A stretch of DNA of 64,000 nt, from the NCBI RefSeq assembly GCF_000731955.1, contig NZ_JNCK01000001.1, forward strand, positions 1 through 64,000, read 5' to 3'. Below the pieces are notes generated by a model, which was given only the letters and a program-made list of their open reading frames with translations, was not told where the DNA came from and made no database searches. Positions 7,819 to 16,671 of this stretch are shown piece by piece. This DNA is from Halomonas zincidurans B6. GTDB taxonomy: Bacteria > Pseudomonadota > Gammaproteobacteria > Pseudomonadales > Halomonadaceae. A program made the translations under genes and the position numbers. Each line of letters opens with the position of its first letter. The stretch's first letter is position 1.

Positions 7819-8903
7819 GTCAGGAGACGCTCGAGCCCGATCTCGAGTGGCTGCGCGCCGGGCGCACGCTGATCGACGTGCGGGCGCCGGTGGAGTTCGC
7901 TCGGGGCGCGCTGCCGGGAGCGGTCAACCTGCCGCTGATGGACGACGAGGAGCGTCATCGCGTCGGCATTCACTACAAGCAGGCCGGTCAGGGCGCGGCG
8001 ATCGAACTCGGCGAGCGGCTGGTCGGCGGCGCGCTCAAGCGGCGGCGCGTCGAGGCCTGGCGGGGGTGTCTCGCCGCGCACCCCGACGCGCTGGTCTACT
8101 GCTTTCGCGGCGGACTGCGCTCGCAGATCGCCCAGCAGTGGCTCGCCGAGGCCGGCATCGAACGGCCGCGCATTCAGGGTGGCTGGAAGGCCATGCGCCA
8201 GGCGCTGTGCCGGCGCATCGACGCCGCCGCCGAGCGCCCCATGCTGGTGGTCGGCGGGCTGACCGGCTGCGCCAAGACCGAGCTCGTCCAGCGCGCTGGC
8301 GGGCCGGACCTGGAAGCCTGCGCGCGTCACAAGGGCTCGGCATTCGGTCGCCACCCGCTGCCGGCGCCGGCGCAGATCGACTTCGAGCACGCCCTCGGCC
8401 GCGAGCTGCTGTCGGTCGCGGCGCCCTATGTCGTCGAGGACGAATCGCGGCACATCGGCAGCGTCAACATTCCGCTGAGCTTCTGGCGGGGCATGCAGCG
8501 CGCGCCGCGCATTCGTGTGGAGATGCCGCTGGACTGGCGGCTGGCGCGCATCCACAAGGACTACATCGAGGATCTGTGGGCGATCTATGCCGGCCAGTAC
8601 GGCGAATGGCTGGGCTGGGCGTTGATGCGCAAGCAACTCAGCGGCGCCCTGGCGCGGCTCAGAAAGCGCCTGGGCGGCGCACGCCTGCAACGCTTGCAAC
8701 GCTTGCAAGGGCTGGCCTTCGCCGAGCATGCGCGGGGCAATCCCCAGGCGCACGAGGCGTGGCTGGCGCCGCTGCTGACCGAATATTACGACCCGCTGTA
8801 TCGTCACCAGCTCGACAAGCATCAGCAGGCCTTCCTGCACGTCGGCGACTGGGACAGCTGCCTGGCGTTCGCCCGCGATTGGCAAGCCTCGCGGGCCGGC
8901 TAG
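7815..8903 (+). CDS. selU: tRNA 2-selenouridine synthase
   Basis: A 362-residue SelU (MnmH/YbbB). It replaces sulfur with selenium at the wobble 2-thiouridine of tRNA-Lys, -Glu and -Gln, via a geranylated intermediate. The N-terminal rhodanese domain (about residues 1-130) carries the catalytic cysteine in YCFRGGLRSQ. The C-terminal half has a P-loop NTPase site (VVGGLTGCAKTELVQ). ATG overlaps the selD stop by 4 bp, a coupled selD-selU operon. Its TAG stop lies in a CTAG shared with the stop of the converging amidotransferase gene. Confidence 0.95.
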   Translation: MSQETLEPDLEWLRAGRTLIDVRAPVEFARGALPGAVNLPLMDDEERHRVGIHYKQAGQGAAIELGERLVGGALKRRRVEAWRGCLAAHPDALVYCFRGGLRSQIAQQWLAEAGIERPRIQGGWKAMRQALCRRIDAAAERPMLVVGGLTGCAKTELVQRAGGPDLEACARHKGSAFGRHPLPAPAQIDFEHALGRELLSVAAPYVVEDESRHIGSVNIPLSFWRGMQRAPRIRVEMPLDWRLARIHKDYIEDLWAIYAGQYGEWLGWALMRKQLSGALARLRKRLGGARLQRLQRLQGLAFAEHARGNPQAHEAWLAPLLTEYYDPLYRHQLDKHQQAFLHVGDWDSCLAFARDWQASRAG

Positions 8904-9592
8904 CGCGCGGCGTTGGCCATCCAGCGCATCATCACCCGGTCGAGCAGCGCCGCGAGGCGATCGAAGCGCCGCGGATCGTCGAGCATCGTCGTCGCGTCCT
9001 GCATGTAGGGGCCGCTGCCGACGAGCGATTCGGGGCGTTCGGCGAGCAGCGCGGCGACACTCTCGCGGGTCGCCTCCAGATGGCACTGCAGGCCGATCAC
9101 CCGCCCGGCGTCCCAGGCAAAGCCCTGGACCGGACTCGCCGCGCTGGCACCCAGCGGCAGCGCATCCTCCGGCAGGCCGAAGATGTCGCGATGCCAGTGG
9201 AAGGCCTCGAACGTCTCGGGCAGGTCGAAGGGACTCTGCGGCGCCAGGCTGACCGCATGCCAGCCGGTTTCGGCATAGGTGCCCCGCGAGACGATGGCGC
9301 TCAGCTGCGTGGCGATCAATTGCGCGCCGAGGCCGACGCCGAGTACCGGCTTGGCGCTCTTCAGGGCGCGCAGCAGCAGTTTGCGCTCGCGCTTGAGCCA
9401 GGGGTAATCGTCGCTGGCATCGTGCGCCTGCGGGCCGTCGAGCACGATCAGCGCATCGCAGTCCTCGAGGCGTGGCGGCATCTCGCCCGCATAGAGATGG
9501 CTGGTATTGTGACTGTGGCCCATGCCGTCCAGCCAGTCGGCGAAGCGGGCAGGGCCGTAGTGGGCAGCGTGCTGGAGAAAGTAGATGTGCAT
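8900..9592 (-). CDS. Class I glutamine amidotransferase-like protein lacking the catalytic cysteine
   Basis: A 230-residue single-domain protein of the class I glutamine amidotransferase superfamily (like those annotated GMP synthase-like). The oxyanion/nucleophile elbow reads VLGVGLGAQLIA where the family has G[IV]C[LW]G: the nucleophile cysteine is a glycine (GGC codon). The histidine partner region is GLQCHLEAT. Without the cysteine the glutaminase reaction should not occur, so it may have another role, such as binding or regulation, or be decaying. The reading frame is intact. An ATG at 9616 would add 8 residues; neither start has a clear ribosome site. It converges on selU. Confidence 0.8.
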   Translation of the reverse strand: MHIYFLQHAAHYGPARFADWLDGMGHSHNTSHLYAGEMPPRLEDCDALIVLDGPQAHDASDDYPWLKRERKLLLRALKSAKPVLGVGLGAQLIATQLSAIVSRGTYAETGWHAVSLAPQSPFDLPETFEAFHWHRDIFGLPEDALPLGASAASPVQGFAWDAGRVIGLQCHLEATRESVAALLAERPESLVGSGPYMQDATTMLDDPRRFDRLAALLDRVMMRWMANAAR

Positions 9593-9666
9593 GGTGAACC
9601 CGTGGTGAATACGCATGATAAACGCTTTCGGCCCCGCTCGATGGCCGGTAGCGACGGAGGCGGCCG

Positions 9667-9963
9667 ATGACGCGCAGCGAGCGGCTCGAACAGATCTACA
9701 CCATCGTCGCGCAGATCCCCGCCGGCCGGGTGACCACCTATGGCCGGGTGGCGAAGATGACCGATGGCGCCACCGCGCGCATGGTCGGCAGCGCGATGCG
9801 CCAGCTGCCCGCCGGTCACGGCTTGCCCTGGCATCGGGTGATCAACGCCTCGCGACGCGTTACCGAGCATGGCGGGGCGATCGACCAGCGCGAGAAGCTG
9901 CGCGCCGAGGGCGTCGCCTTCGATGCCAAGGGGCGGGTCAACGCCGAGTTGCTCTGGCCGTGA
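9667..9963 (+). CDS. Alkyltransferase-like (ATL) DNA-binding protein
   Basis: A 98-residue protein equal to the C-terminal DNA-binding domain of O6-alkylguanine alkyltransferases. The alkyl-acceptor motif PCHR is PWHR here (HGLPWHRVINASRR), so it cannot remove alkyl groups itself. Such alkyltransferase-like proteins (E. coli YbaZ also has Trp) bind O6-alkylguanine and hand it to nucleotide excision repair. The helix-turn-helix TTYGRVAKM and the arginine finger region are present. GGAGG precedes the ATG. It is divergent from the amidotransferase-like gene, with 74 bp between starts. Full length for an ATL. Confidence 0.92.
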   Translation: MTRSERLEQIYTIVAQIPAGRVTTYGRVAKMTDGATARMVGSAMRQLPAGHGLPWHRVINASRRVTEHGGAIDQREKLRAEGVAFDAKGRVNAELLWP

Positions 9964-10043
9964 CGGTCATCGTTCGACAAGCGACTTTCCAATAAGAGCC
10001 ATTTCAGCAAGCGTCATTTCAGCAAGAAATAGGGCAGACGATT

Positions 10044-10646
10044 ATGCAACAGACCTCACCAGGCGGTTTCAAGGCCCGCTTGCGCCAACTCGGCCGTCGG
10101 CAGCAGGCGGCGTTCATGGCAGCGCTGTGCGAACGGCTGACGCCCAACTACGGGCTCTATGCGCAGATGACCGGCCAGGGCGATCCGCATGGGCTGCGGG
10201 TGGTCCTCGACCTGGCCTGGGAGGCGCTGACGGTGCGCGATGCGCGCATCGATTTCGCCCGCCAGGCCGAGAAGCTCGCCGAACTCGAGCCGCCCGGGGA
10301 CGACGACAGTTTCGGCGCGCGCCGTGCGGTGGAGGCGGTCGCCGCGTTGACGACGCTGCTCGATGCGCTGCAGGGCGAGCTGCCCGAGGCGCCACTTGAG
10401 GTTAGCCGACTCTCGACGAGCGGCGTGCAGGCGTATGTCGAGATGAGCGAGGGCGCGGAAGGCGATGATCCCGACCAGGCCATGGCGCGGCTGCGCAGCC
10501 ATCCGCTGATGGATGACGAGCGCGACTTCCAGGAGACCGTGCTCGAGGCCGCCGAGGGCAAGCTCGATCGCGAGGCGCTCAAGGCGCTACGCCGGCTGGG
10601 GCGCAACGACGGCGTCAGCAATCTGGGCCTCAATGCTGATGAATAG
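10044..10646 (+). CDS. yjaG: YjaG/DUF416 family protein
   Basis: A 200-residue protein of the DUF416 family (E. coli YjaG). Recognisable segments are FMAALCERLTPNYGLYAQMT near the N-terminus, the central WEALTVRDARIDFARQ, and the DDSFGARRAVEAVAALTTLL helix. The protein is mostly helical, soluble and without a signal peptide. Function is not known for the family. It follows the ATL gene by 80 bp with short AT-rich sequence between and converges on hisF. Confidence 0.82.
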   Translation: MQQTSPGGFKARLRQLGRRQQAAFMAALCERLTPNYGLYAQMTGQGDPHGLRVVLDLAWEALTVRDARIDFARQAEKLAELEPPGDDDSFGARRAVEAVAALTTLLDALQGELPEAPLEVSRLSTSGVQAYVEMSEGAEGDDPDQAMARLRSHPLMDDERDFQETVLEAAEGKLDREALKALRRLGRNDGVSNLGLNADE

Positions 10647-10718
10647 ACTTCATAGGCGATGAAATGTATCCCGAAAGAGCGGATTTATGTCGCGAACGCA
10701 GGAATAAATCAGCCTTTT

Positions 10719-11492
10719 CTACAGGCGCATCTCGATCCCATGCTCGGCCAGATAACGCTTGGCATCGGGAATGGTGTAATCGCCGAAGTGGAAGATGCTC
10801 GCCGCGAGCACTGCATCGGCGCCGCCCCTGGTCACCCCCTCGACCAGATGATCGAGATTGCCGACTCCGCCGGAGGCGATCACCGGCACCGCCACCGCCT
10901 CGGCGATCGCGCGGGTCACTTCCAGGTCGAAGCCGGACTTGGTGCCGTCGCGGTCCATGCTGGTCAGCAGCAGCTCGCCGGCCCCGTAATTGACCATCTT
11001 GCGCGCCCAGTCGATGGCGTCCAGCCCGGTGGGCTTGCGTCCACCGTGGGTGAAGATCTCCCAGCGCGGCGGTTCGCCCGCGGCGCTGACGCGCTTGGCG
11101 TCGATCGCCACCACGATGCACTGGCTGCCGAAGCGCTCGGCGGCCTCGCGCACGAAGTCCGGATCGCTCACCGCGGCGGTGTTGATCGAGACCTTGTCGG
11201 CGCCGGCGTTGAGCATGGTGCGGATATCCTCGCAGCGGCGGATGCCGCCGCCCACGGTCAGCGGAATGAATACCTCGCCGGCGATGCGCTCGACCATCTC
11301 CACGGTGGTGTCGCGATCCTGGTGACTGGCGGTGATATCGAGGAAGGTGATCTCGTCGGCGCCCTGCTGGTTGTAGCGCTTGGCGATCTCCACCGGGTCG
11401 CCGGCGTCGCGGATGCCCACGAAGTTGACGCCCTTGACCACTCGACCGGCATCGACGTCGAGACAGGGGATGATGCGCTTGGCCAGACCCAT
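10719..11492 (-). CDS. hisF: Imidazole glycerol phosphate synthase, cyclase subunit HisF
   Basis: A 257-residue TIM-barrel cyclase that, with HisH, turns PRFAR and ammonia into imidazole glycerol phosphate and AICAR. The start MGLAKRIIPCLDVDAGRVVKG and catalytic D11 are typical; the second catalytic aspartate is in the LLTSMDRDGTKSGFD segment, and phosphate-binding glycines in TVGGGIR and IASGGVGN are present. Last gene of the minus-strand hisB-hisH-hisA-hisF cluster, beginning 3 bp after hisA ends. Cytosolic. Confidence 0.97.
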   Translation of the reverse strand: MGLAKRIIPCLDVDAGRVVKGVNFVGIRDAGDPVEIAKRYNQQGADEITFLDITASHQDRDTTVEMVERIAGEVFIPLTVGGGIRRCEDIRTMLNAGADKVSINTAAVSDPDFVREAAERFGSQCIVVAIDAKRVSAAGEPPRWEIFTHGGRKPTGLDAIDWARKMVNYGAGELLLTSMDRDGTKSGFDLEVTRAIAEAVAVPVIASGGVGNLDHLVEGVTRGGADAVLAASIFHFGDYTIPDAKRYLAEHGIEMRL

Positions 11493-11495
11493 GTG

Positions 11496-12266
11496 TCAGT
11501 TCCCCCCGCGGGTGGCGTGATTTTCGAGCCGGTCGTCGAGTTCGTCACATAGCCGCTGCGCCGTGGCGACGTCGAGGCTGCCCTCATAGATTGCCCGGCC
11601 GGTGATCGCGCCGAGAATGCCCTGGTCGGCGACCCCGGCGAGTGCGCGTATGTCGTCGAGGTTGGTGACCCCGCCGGAGGCGATCACGGGTAGCCCGCCG
11701 TCGCGGGCCAGCTCGATGGTGGCGTCGAGATTGACGCCCTGCATCATGCCGTCGCGGGCGATATCGGTGTAGACGATCGATGCCACGCCGTCATCTCGAA
11801 AGCGCTTGGCCAGCTCGGTGGCCTTGAGCGTCGAGACCTCGGCCCAGCCGTCGGTGGCGACAAAGCCGTCGCGGGCATCGAGGCCGACGATCACCCGGCC
11901 CGGGAACAGCCGGCACATCGCGGCGACGAACTCGGGCTGCTTGACCGCCTGGGTGCCGATGATCACGTAGCCGACCCCGGCCTCGAGATAGTGCTCGATG
12001 GTCTGTGCATTGCGAATGCCGCCGCCGATCTGGATCGGCAGCTCGGGGTAGGCGCGGGCGATCGCGGTGACCGCCTCGCCATTGACCGGCTTGCCCTCGA
12101 AGGCGCCATTGAGATCGACCAGATGCAGGCGCCGGGCGCCGGCGTCGACCCAGCGCGCGGCCATCGCCACGGGATCGTCGCCGTAGCTGGTGGCGTCCTC
12201 CATGCGGCCCTGCTTGAGGCGGACGCAGTGGCCGTCCTTGAGATCGATGGCGGGAATCACCAGCAT
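11496..12266 (-). CDS. hisA: ProFAR isomerase HisA
   Basis: A 256-residue TIM-barrel isomerase (1-(5-phosphoribosyl)-5-[(5-phosphoribosylamino)methylideneamino]imidazole-4-carboxamide isomerase) of histidine synthesis. MLVIPAIDLKDGHCVRLKQG carries the catalytic D8; the second acid lies in IVYTDIARDGMMQG. Paralogue of HisF with matching phosphate motifs (QIGGGIRN and VIASGGVTN). Slightly longer than the usual 245 residues, with a C-terminal tail (DDRLENHATRGGN). The gap to hisH (121 bp) is wider than elsewhere in the cluster and contains several GGGCGCC repeats. Confidence 0.97.
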   Translation of the reverse strand: MLVIPAIDLKDGHCVRLKQGRMEDATSYGDDPVAMAARWVDAGARRLHLVDLNGAFEGKPVNGEAVTAIARAYPELPIQIGGGIRNAQTIEHYLEAGVGYVIIGTQAVKQPEFVAAMCRLFPGRVIVGLDARDGFVATDGWAEVSTLKATELAKRFRDDGVASIVYTDIARDGMMQGVNLDATIELARDGGLPVIASGGVTNLDDIRALAGVADQGILGAITGRAIYEGSLDVATAQRLCDELDDRLENHATRGGN

Positions 12267-12387
12267 GTCGTGTCCTCGTGAGCGACCGCCGCGGCGGCGC
12301 TGTTGCTAGATTGGTTCGGCGCGCAGTCAACCGGGCGCGGCTCGGGGCGCCCAGTTGACCGGGCGCCGGGCGCAGCATTGGGCGCCT

Positions 12388-13035
12388 TTAAGCAGCGGGC
12401 GCCCAATTAACGAAGTTCTCCAGCAGCCGCAGGCCGGCGTCGGCGCTCTTCTCGGGATGGAACTGCACCGCGAAGGTCGCCTCGCGGCCGGTGGCGACGT
12501 GGGCGGTGGCATCGCCGTAGCGGGTGGTGCCGAAGACCTCGGCGTCGCGCTCGGCGTCGACGTAGTAGCCATGCACGAAATAGAACCGCGCGCCGTCGGC
12601 GATGTCGGCCCACAGCGGGTGATCATGGCGCTGGGCGACCTGGTTCCAGCCCATGTGCGGGACCTTGAGGCGACGCCCGTCGGCATCGCGCATCGTCTGG
12701 CCGAAGCGGCGCACCTGGCCGGGCAGAAAACCCAGGCAGTCGATGCCGCCGTTCTCTTCGCTGCGATCCATCAGCATCTGCTGGCCGACGCAGATGCCCA
12801 GCAGCGGCTTGGCCTGGGAGGCGAGCAATTCCCGGACCACGCCTGCGAGCTCGGTGCGCTGCAGCTCGCCCATGCAGTCGCGGATGGCGCCCTGGCCGGG
12901 CAGTACCACGCGAGTCGCGCCGCGAATCGAGCGCGGATCGCGGGTGATCATCACGTGCTCGTGGGTCACGTGCTCCAGGGCCTTGGCCACGGAGTGCAGG
13001 TTGCCCATGCCATAATCGATGACGGCGATCGTCAT
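12388..13035 (-). CDS. hisH: Imidazole glycerol phosphate synthase, glutaminase subunit HisH
   Basis: A 215-residue class I glutamine amidotransferase that supplies ammonia to HisF. The nucleophile is in LLGICVGQQML and the His/Glu pair is in FAVQFHPEKS, so the triad is complete. The start MTIAVIDYGMGNL at 13035 has a GAGGAGC ribosome site; an ATG 15 bp upstream is less likely. It lies 22 bp after hisB in the minus-strand cluster. Confidence 0.96.
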   Translation of the reverse strand: MTIAVIDYGMGNLHSVAKALEHVTHEHVMITRDPRSIRGATRVVLPGQGAIRDCMGELQRTELAGVVRELLASQAKPLLGICVGQQMLMDRSEENGGIDCLGFLPGQVRRFGQTMRDADGRRLKVPHMGWNQVAQRHDHPLWADIADGARFYFVHGYYVDAERDAEVFGTTRYGDATAHVATGREATFAVQFHPEKSADAGLRLLENFVNWAPAA

Positions 13036-13057
13036 GCTCGCTCCTCGCAATTGATGT

Positions 13058-13651
13058 TCACAGGCTGCCCTTGGTCGAGGGCATCTGTCCGGCCATGCGC
13101 GGGTCCACCTCCACGGCCATGCGCAGCGCCCGGCCGAAGGCCTTGAAGATGGTCTCGGCCTGGTGGTGGGCGTTTAAGCCCTTGAGATTGTCGATGTGCA
13201 GGGTGACTCGGGCGTGGTTGACGAAGCCCTGGAAGAACTCCCAGAACAGTTGGGTGTCCAGCGTGCCAATGGCGGCGCGGGTGAACTCGACGTCCATGTG
13301 CAGCCCCGGACGTCCCGAGAAATCGATCACCACCCGCGAGAGCGCCTCGTCGAGCGGCACGTAGGCATGCCCGTAGCGGCGGATGCCGCGCTTGTCGCCG
13401 ATCGCCTGGTCGAAGGCCTGGCCGAGGGTGATGCCGATATCCTCGACGGTGTGATGAGCGTCGATATGCAGGTCGCCGTGGGCGCGAAGCTCGATGTCGA
13501 TCAGCCCATGGCGGGCGATCTGGTCGAGCATGTGGTCGAGAAACCCGACGCCGGTTGCGGCGACGAGGTGCCCCTCGCCGTCGAGATTGATCGTCGCCGT
13601 GATCTGCGTCTCGGAGGTGTCGCGAGACACCGTGGCGATTCGCTCGGACAT
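13058..13651 (-). CDS. hisB: Imidazoleglycerol-phosphate dehydratase HisB
   Basis: A 197-residue monofunctional dehydratase converting imidazole glycerol phosphate to imidazole acetol phosphate. The metal-binding motifs are visible: GFLDHMLDQIARHG, GDLHIDAHHTVEDIGI and NLKGLNAHHQAETIFKAFG. The start MSERIATVSRDTSETQI has a GGGAGAG ribosome site; an upstream in-frame ATG at 13783 would overlap the promoter. First gene of hisBHAF. It lacks the phosphatase domain found in the enterobacterial fusion. Confidence 0.97.
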   Translation of the reverse strand: MSERIATVSRDTSETQITATINLDGEGHLVAATGVGFLDHMLDQIARHGLIDIELRAHGDLHIDAHHTVEDIGITLGQAFDQAIGDKRGIRRYGHAYVPLDEALSRVVIDFSGRPGLHMDVEFTRAAIGTLDTQLFWEFFQGFVNHARVTLHIDNLKGLNAHHQAETIFKAFGRALRMAVEVDPRMAGQMPSTKGSL

Positions 13652-13759
13652 GTAGGGCTCTCCCTTCCGGGCGCTCGCGCGCCGGGCAATGATGTGGCGG
13701 GCCGGTATCGCGCCGTTGGCTGCAGCGCTCGGCACGTCGTAAGGCCAACCGAGCCTGTC

Positions 13760-13765
13760 ATTATA
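13760..13765 (-). promoter_or_regulatory. -10 element for the hisBHAF cluster
   Basis: A perfect TATAAT on the minus strand about 110 bp before the hisB start; the -35 region is poor. A TACAAT on the plus strand at 13788-13793 may serve the divergent panM-like gene. Confidence 0.4.
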
Positions 13766-13844
13766 GAGAATCGCAGCGGCCATCCGCTACAATACGCCAA
13801 CGATGGGAGCGATACGACGGCGTCCCTGGCCACGGAGAGGATGC

Positions 13845-14291
13845 ATGCCAGTCACCCTGGAACGACTCGATCATGCCCGCTGGACGGCGGACGCCGAGGC
13901 TGGCGCGGAGCTGTCGCGCATCTATCAGGATGCCTCGCCGGAGCTGCTGCCGGTGCCCGCCGAGGCGTTCGTGCGCGGGCATCTCGAGAGCGGCGGCGAA
14001 TTCTACTGCGCGCGCTTCAACGGCCGTCTGCTAGCGGCGGTCGGCCTGCGCCGCGAGCCGGGCGCCTGGTGGTTGTCGCATTTCTGCGTTCGCGAGGCGA
14101 CGCGCCGCCGCGGTGTCGGCTCGCGGCTGATGGCGCTGGTCGCCGCGGCGGCCGGCGACGCCGCGTTACGTATCGAGACCGACCAGCTGCCGCTGGAAAG
14201 CCAGCTGCTGCTGGTACGGCTGGGTTACCGGCTCGAAGAGAACGGTGCCTATTTCGAGTTCATGATCCCTGCTTCTGGAGGAAGCCAATGA
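13845..14291 (+). CDS. GNAT acetyltransferase, PanM/PanZ-like
   Basis: A 148-residue GNAT-fold protein. Its central part (EFYCARFNGRLLAAVGLRRE, then LSHFCVREATRRRGVGSRLM) resembles PanM (PanZ), which binds acetyl-CoA and triggers maturation and feedback control of aspartate decarboxylase PanD in E. coli. The acetyl-CoA pyrophosphate loop is RRRGVG. A GGAGAGG site precedes the ATG at 13845. Its stop overlaps the asmA start (ATGA), so the two are translationally coupled. panD is not in the window, so the PanM role is an inference from sequence likeness only. Confidence 0.72.
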   Translation: MPVTLERLDHARWTADAEAGAELSRIYQDASPELLPVPAEAFVRGHLESGGEFYCARFNGRLLAAVGLRREPGAWWLSHFCVREATRRRGVGSRLMALVAAAAGDAALRIETDQLPLESQLLLVRLGYRLEENGAYFEFMIPASGGSQ

Positions 14292-16609
14292 AGAGGTTGG
14301 TGCGAATACTGCTCGCAGCCGTCGGCGTACTCGGGCTGCTGGTCGTCGCTGCGGTGATCTACGTCACCACCTTCTTCGACCCCAACGAGCTCAAGCCGCG
14401 CCTGGTCGAGGCAGTCAAGGAGCGCAGCGGTCTGGAGCTGGCGCTGGAAGGCCCGCTGAGCTGGTCGTTCTATCCGCGCATCGGCGTCAGCGTCGAGAAT
14501 GCGCGGGCCTGGCTGCCCGAGCAGTCCGCGCAGGACGCGCCCTTCGCCGGCGTCGATCGCGCCGAGGTCAGCCTGGCATTCGCGCCGTTGCTGTCGGGGG
14601 AGATCGCCATCGATGGCCTGACCCTGGACGGCATGCGCCTCGATCTGGTGCGCGATGCCCAGGGGCGCGGCAATTGGGAGGTCCTGCTCGAGCGTCTAGA
14701 GGCCCAGGGCGACGATGCCGAAGCGGCGCTGGCGCCAGCTTCGGCAGGGCCCTCGATGCAGGACGGTGAGCCCAGCGTGGCGCTGGATATCGCCACTGTC
14801 GAGGTCAACAACGGCGAGGTGCGCTATGCCGACCAGCGCAGCGACCTGGACGTCACGCTACGTGAGCTGGCGCTGACCAGCAGTGACGTCAACCCGGTCA
14901 ACGCCTTTCCGTTCAAGGCCAGCTTCACCGTCGACAGCGCCGCGCCGGTGCTGGAAAGCCAGGTCAGCCTGCAGAGCAAGGTGCGCCTGGGGCTCAATGA
15001 TGGCCGCTACGAGCTCACCGGCCTGACGCTGGATACCCAGACCCGCTTCACCGCCCTGCAGGAGCGGGTGCAGACGCTGAATTTCGATGCCAAGCAGTTG
15101 ATCGCCGAGGTCCGCGCTGGTCGCTATCGCCTCGAGAGCGGACGTTTCGAAGGCAAATTCGAGCATCCCTCACTGGGCGAGTCGCCGCTGTCGCTGAAGC
15201 TGGCTTTTGCCGCCGAGGCCAATACCCGTGATGAAACCGCCCAATTGAGCGACATCGTGCTGACCGGCGACGACGGACTCAAGCTGACCGGCAATCTGGC
15301 GATCGACACGCTGCTCAGCGCGCCGACCTATACCGGCAAGGTCGAGCTGGCGCCGTTGTCGCTACGGCCCTGGCTCGAGCGCCTGGGTGTGACGCCGAAC
15401 ACCGCCGACGACGCGGCGCTCGAGGAGGTCGCATTGACCAGCCCGTTCGAGGGCGATGCGTCCCGGGTGACGCTCTCCAACCTGACGCTGCGAGTCGACG
15501 ACACGACGCTGAGCGGCCAGCTCGGCCTGGGGCTCGACGGCGACTCACTGAGCTTCGACCTGAAGGGCGATCAGCTCGACCTGGATGGCTACTTGCCGCC
15601 GCCCAGCGAAGCGCCGGCGAGCGGCGACGAAGCCACGGCGTCGTTCGAGATGATCGGTGTCGGCGATGTCGCTGCCGCCGAGACGTCCAGCGAGGCCGCC
15701 GAGCTGGTCCCCGCGTCCACGCTGCGCGGGCTCGACCTCGACGGCCGGCTGGCATTCGACACGCTGATCGCCAAAGGCCTGACGCTGATCGACCCGGCGT
15801 TGACGGTCACTGGCAGCGGTGGGCAACTGGCGCTCGAGCATTTCGATGCGCGGCTGTACGACGGTACCGCGCACCTCGAGGGGACGCTCGACGTGCGCGA
15901 GGCGCCGATTCGCTGGACATTTAGCGAACGCCTTGACGGCGTCCAGGTGGTGCCGCTGGTCGAGGACTACACCGGCGAGCCATCGCCGCTGCGGGGGCGG
16001 CTGACGCTGGCCGGCGACTTCACGTCGCAGACCAACAGCGCCGCTACGCTGCTGCGCAATCTCAACGGCCGAGCCGACTTCCAGATCGACGACGGGGCAG
16101 TGTTCAACGTCAACGTTCCGCAGGAGCTGTGCACGGCGGTAGCGGCGCTGGAGGGCGAAAGCACGTCGCGGGAATGGAGCACGGACACGCGCTTTGACCA
16201 GCTCAAGGGCAGCGCCAGGGTTGTCGACGGGGTCCTCAACAACGACGACCTGCTGATCACCGTTCCCGGCATCGAGCTGACCGGCAACGGCGACGTCAAC
16301 CTGGCCAGCCAGCGTTTCGACTACGACGTCCAGGCGCGCTTCGTGGACACCGCCGACGCCGCCTGTGACGTCAATCCGCGGCTCGAACGTATTCCCCTGC
16401 CGGTGCGTTGCGAAGGTCAGCTTTCCGGCGATCCCCGGCAGTGGTGCACTTTCGACCGCCAGGCCTTCCAGCGCTCGCTGGCCGAACTGGCCAAGGGCGA
16501 ACTCAAGAACCAGGCCGCCGAGAAGCTCAGCGAAAAGATTCAGGAAAAACTCGGCGGCGAAGAGTCTGCCAAGGAACTTCGCGATGCCATTCGTGGTCTG
16601 TTGAAGTGA
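14288..16609 (+). CDS. asmA: AsmA family outer-membrane biogenesis protein
   Basis: A 773-residue AsmA-family protein, longer than E. coli AsmA (617). It opens with one transmembrane anchor (residues 4-26, VRILLAAVGVLGLLVVAAVI), then FDPNELKPRLVEAVKERSGLE, typical of the AsmA N-terminal domain. The large periplasmic part has beta-rich repeats, and the C-terminus carries the AsmA-C domain (GRADFQIDDGAVFNVNVPQ ... VRCEGQLSGDPRQWC). AsmA-like proteins are thought to act as bridges for phospholipid traffic between membranes. ATG overlaps the previous gene by 4 bp. A strong terminator follows. Confidence 0.92.
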   Translation: MKRLVRILLAAVGVLGLLVVAAVIYVTTFFDPNELKPRLVEAVKERSGLELALEGPLSWSFYPRIGVSVENARAWLPEQSAQDAPFAGVDRAEVSLAFAPLLSGEIAIDGLTLDGMRLDLVRDAQGRGNWEVLLERLEAQGDDAEAALAPASAGPSMQDGEPSVALDIATVEVNNGEVRYADQRSDLDVTLRELALTSSDVNPVNAFPFKASFTVDSAAPVLESQVSLQSKVRLGLNDGRYELTGLTLDTQTRFTALQERVQTLNFDAKQLIAEVRAGRYRLESGRFEGKFEHPSLGESPLSLKLAFAAEANTRDETAQLSDIVLTGDDGLKLTGNLAIDTLLSAPTYTGKVELAPLSLRPWLERLGVTPNTADDAALEEVALTSPFEGDASRVTLSNLTLRVDDTTLSGQLGLGLDGDSLSFDLKGDQLDLDGYLPPPSEAPASGDEATASFEMIGVGDVAAAETSSEAAELVPASTLRGLDLDGRLAFDTLIAKGLTLIDPALTVTGSGGQLALEHFDARLYDGTAHLEGTLDVREAPIRWTFSERLDGVQVVPLVEDYTGEPSPLRGRLTLAGDFTSQTNSAATLLRNLNGRADFQIDDGAVFNVNVPQELCTAVAALEGESTSREWSTDTRFDQLKGSARVVDGVLNNDDLLITVPGIELTGNGDVNLASQRFDYDVQARFVDTADAACDVNPRLERIPLPVRCEGQLSGDPRQWCTFDRQAFQRSLAELAKGELKNQAAEKLSEKIQEKLGGEESAKELRDAIRGLLK

Positions 16610-16630
16610 AGCAATAGCAAGCCAGTCCTG

Positions 16631-16658
16631 CGCCGACTCACGAGTCGGCGCTTTTTTT
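16631..16658 (+). terminator. Rho-independent terminator after asmA
   Basis: An 8-bp perfect stem CGCCGACT / AGTCGGCG with a 4-base loop followed by CTTTTTTTG. It separates asmA from mutY. Confidence 0.9.
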
Positions 16659-16671
16659 GTGGTGCGCCATC

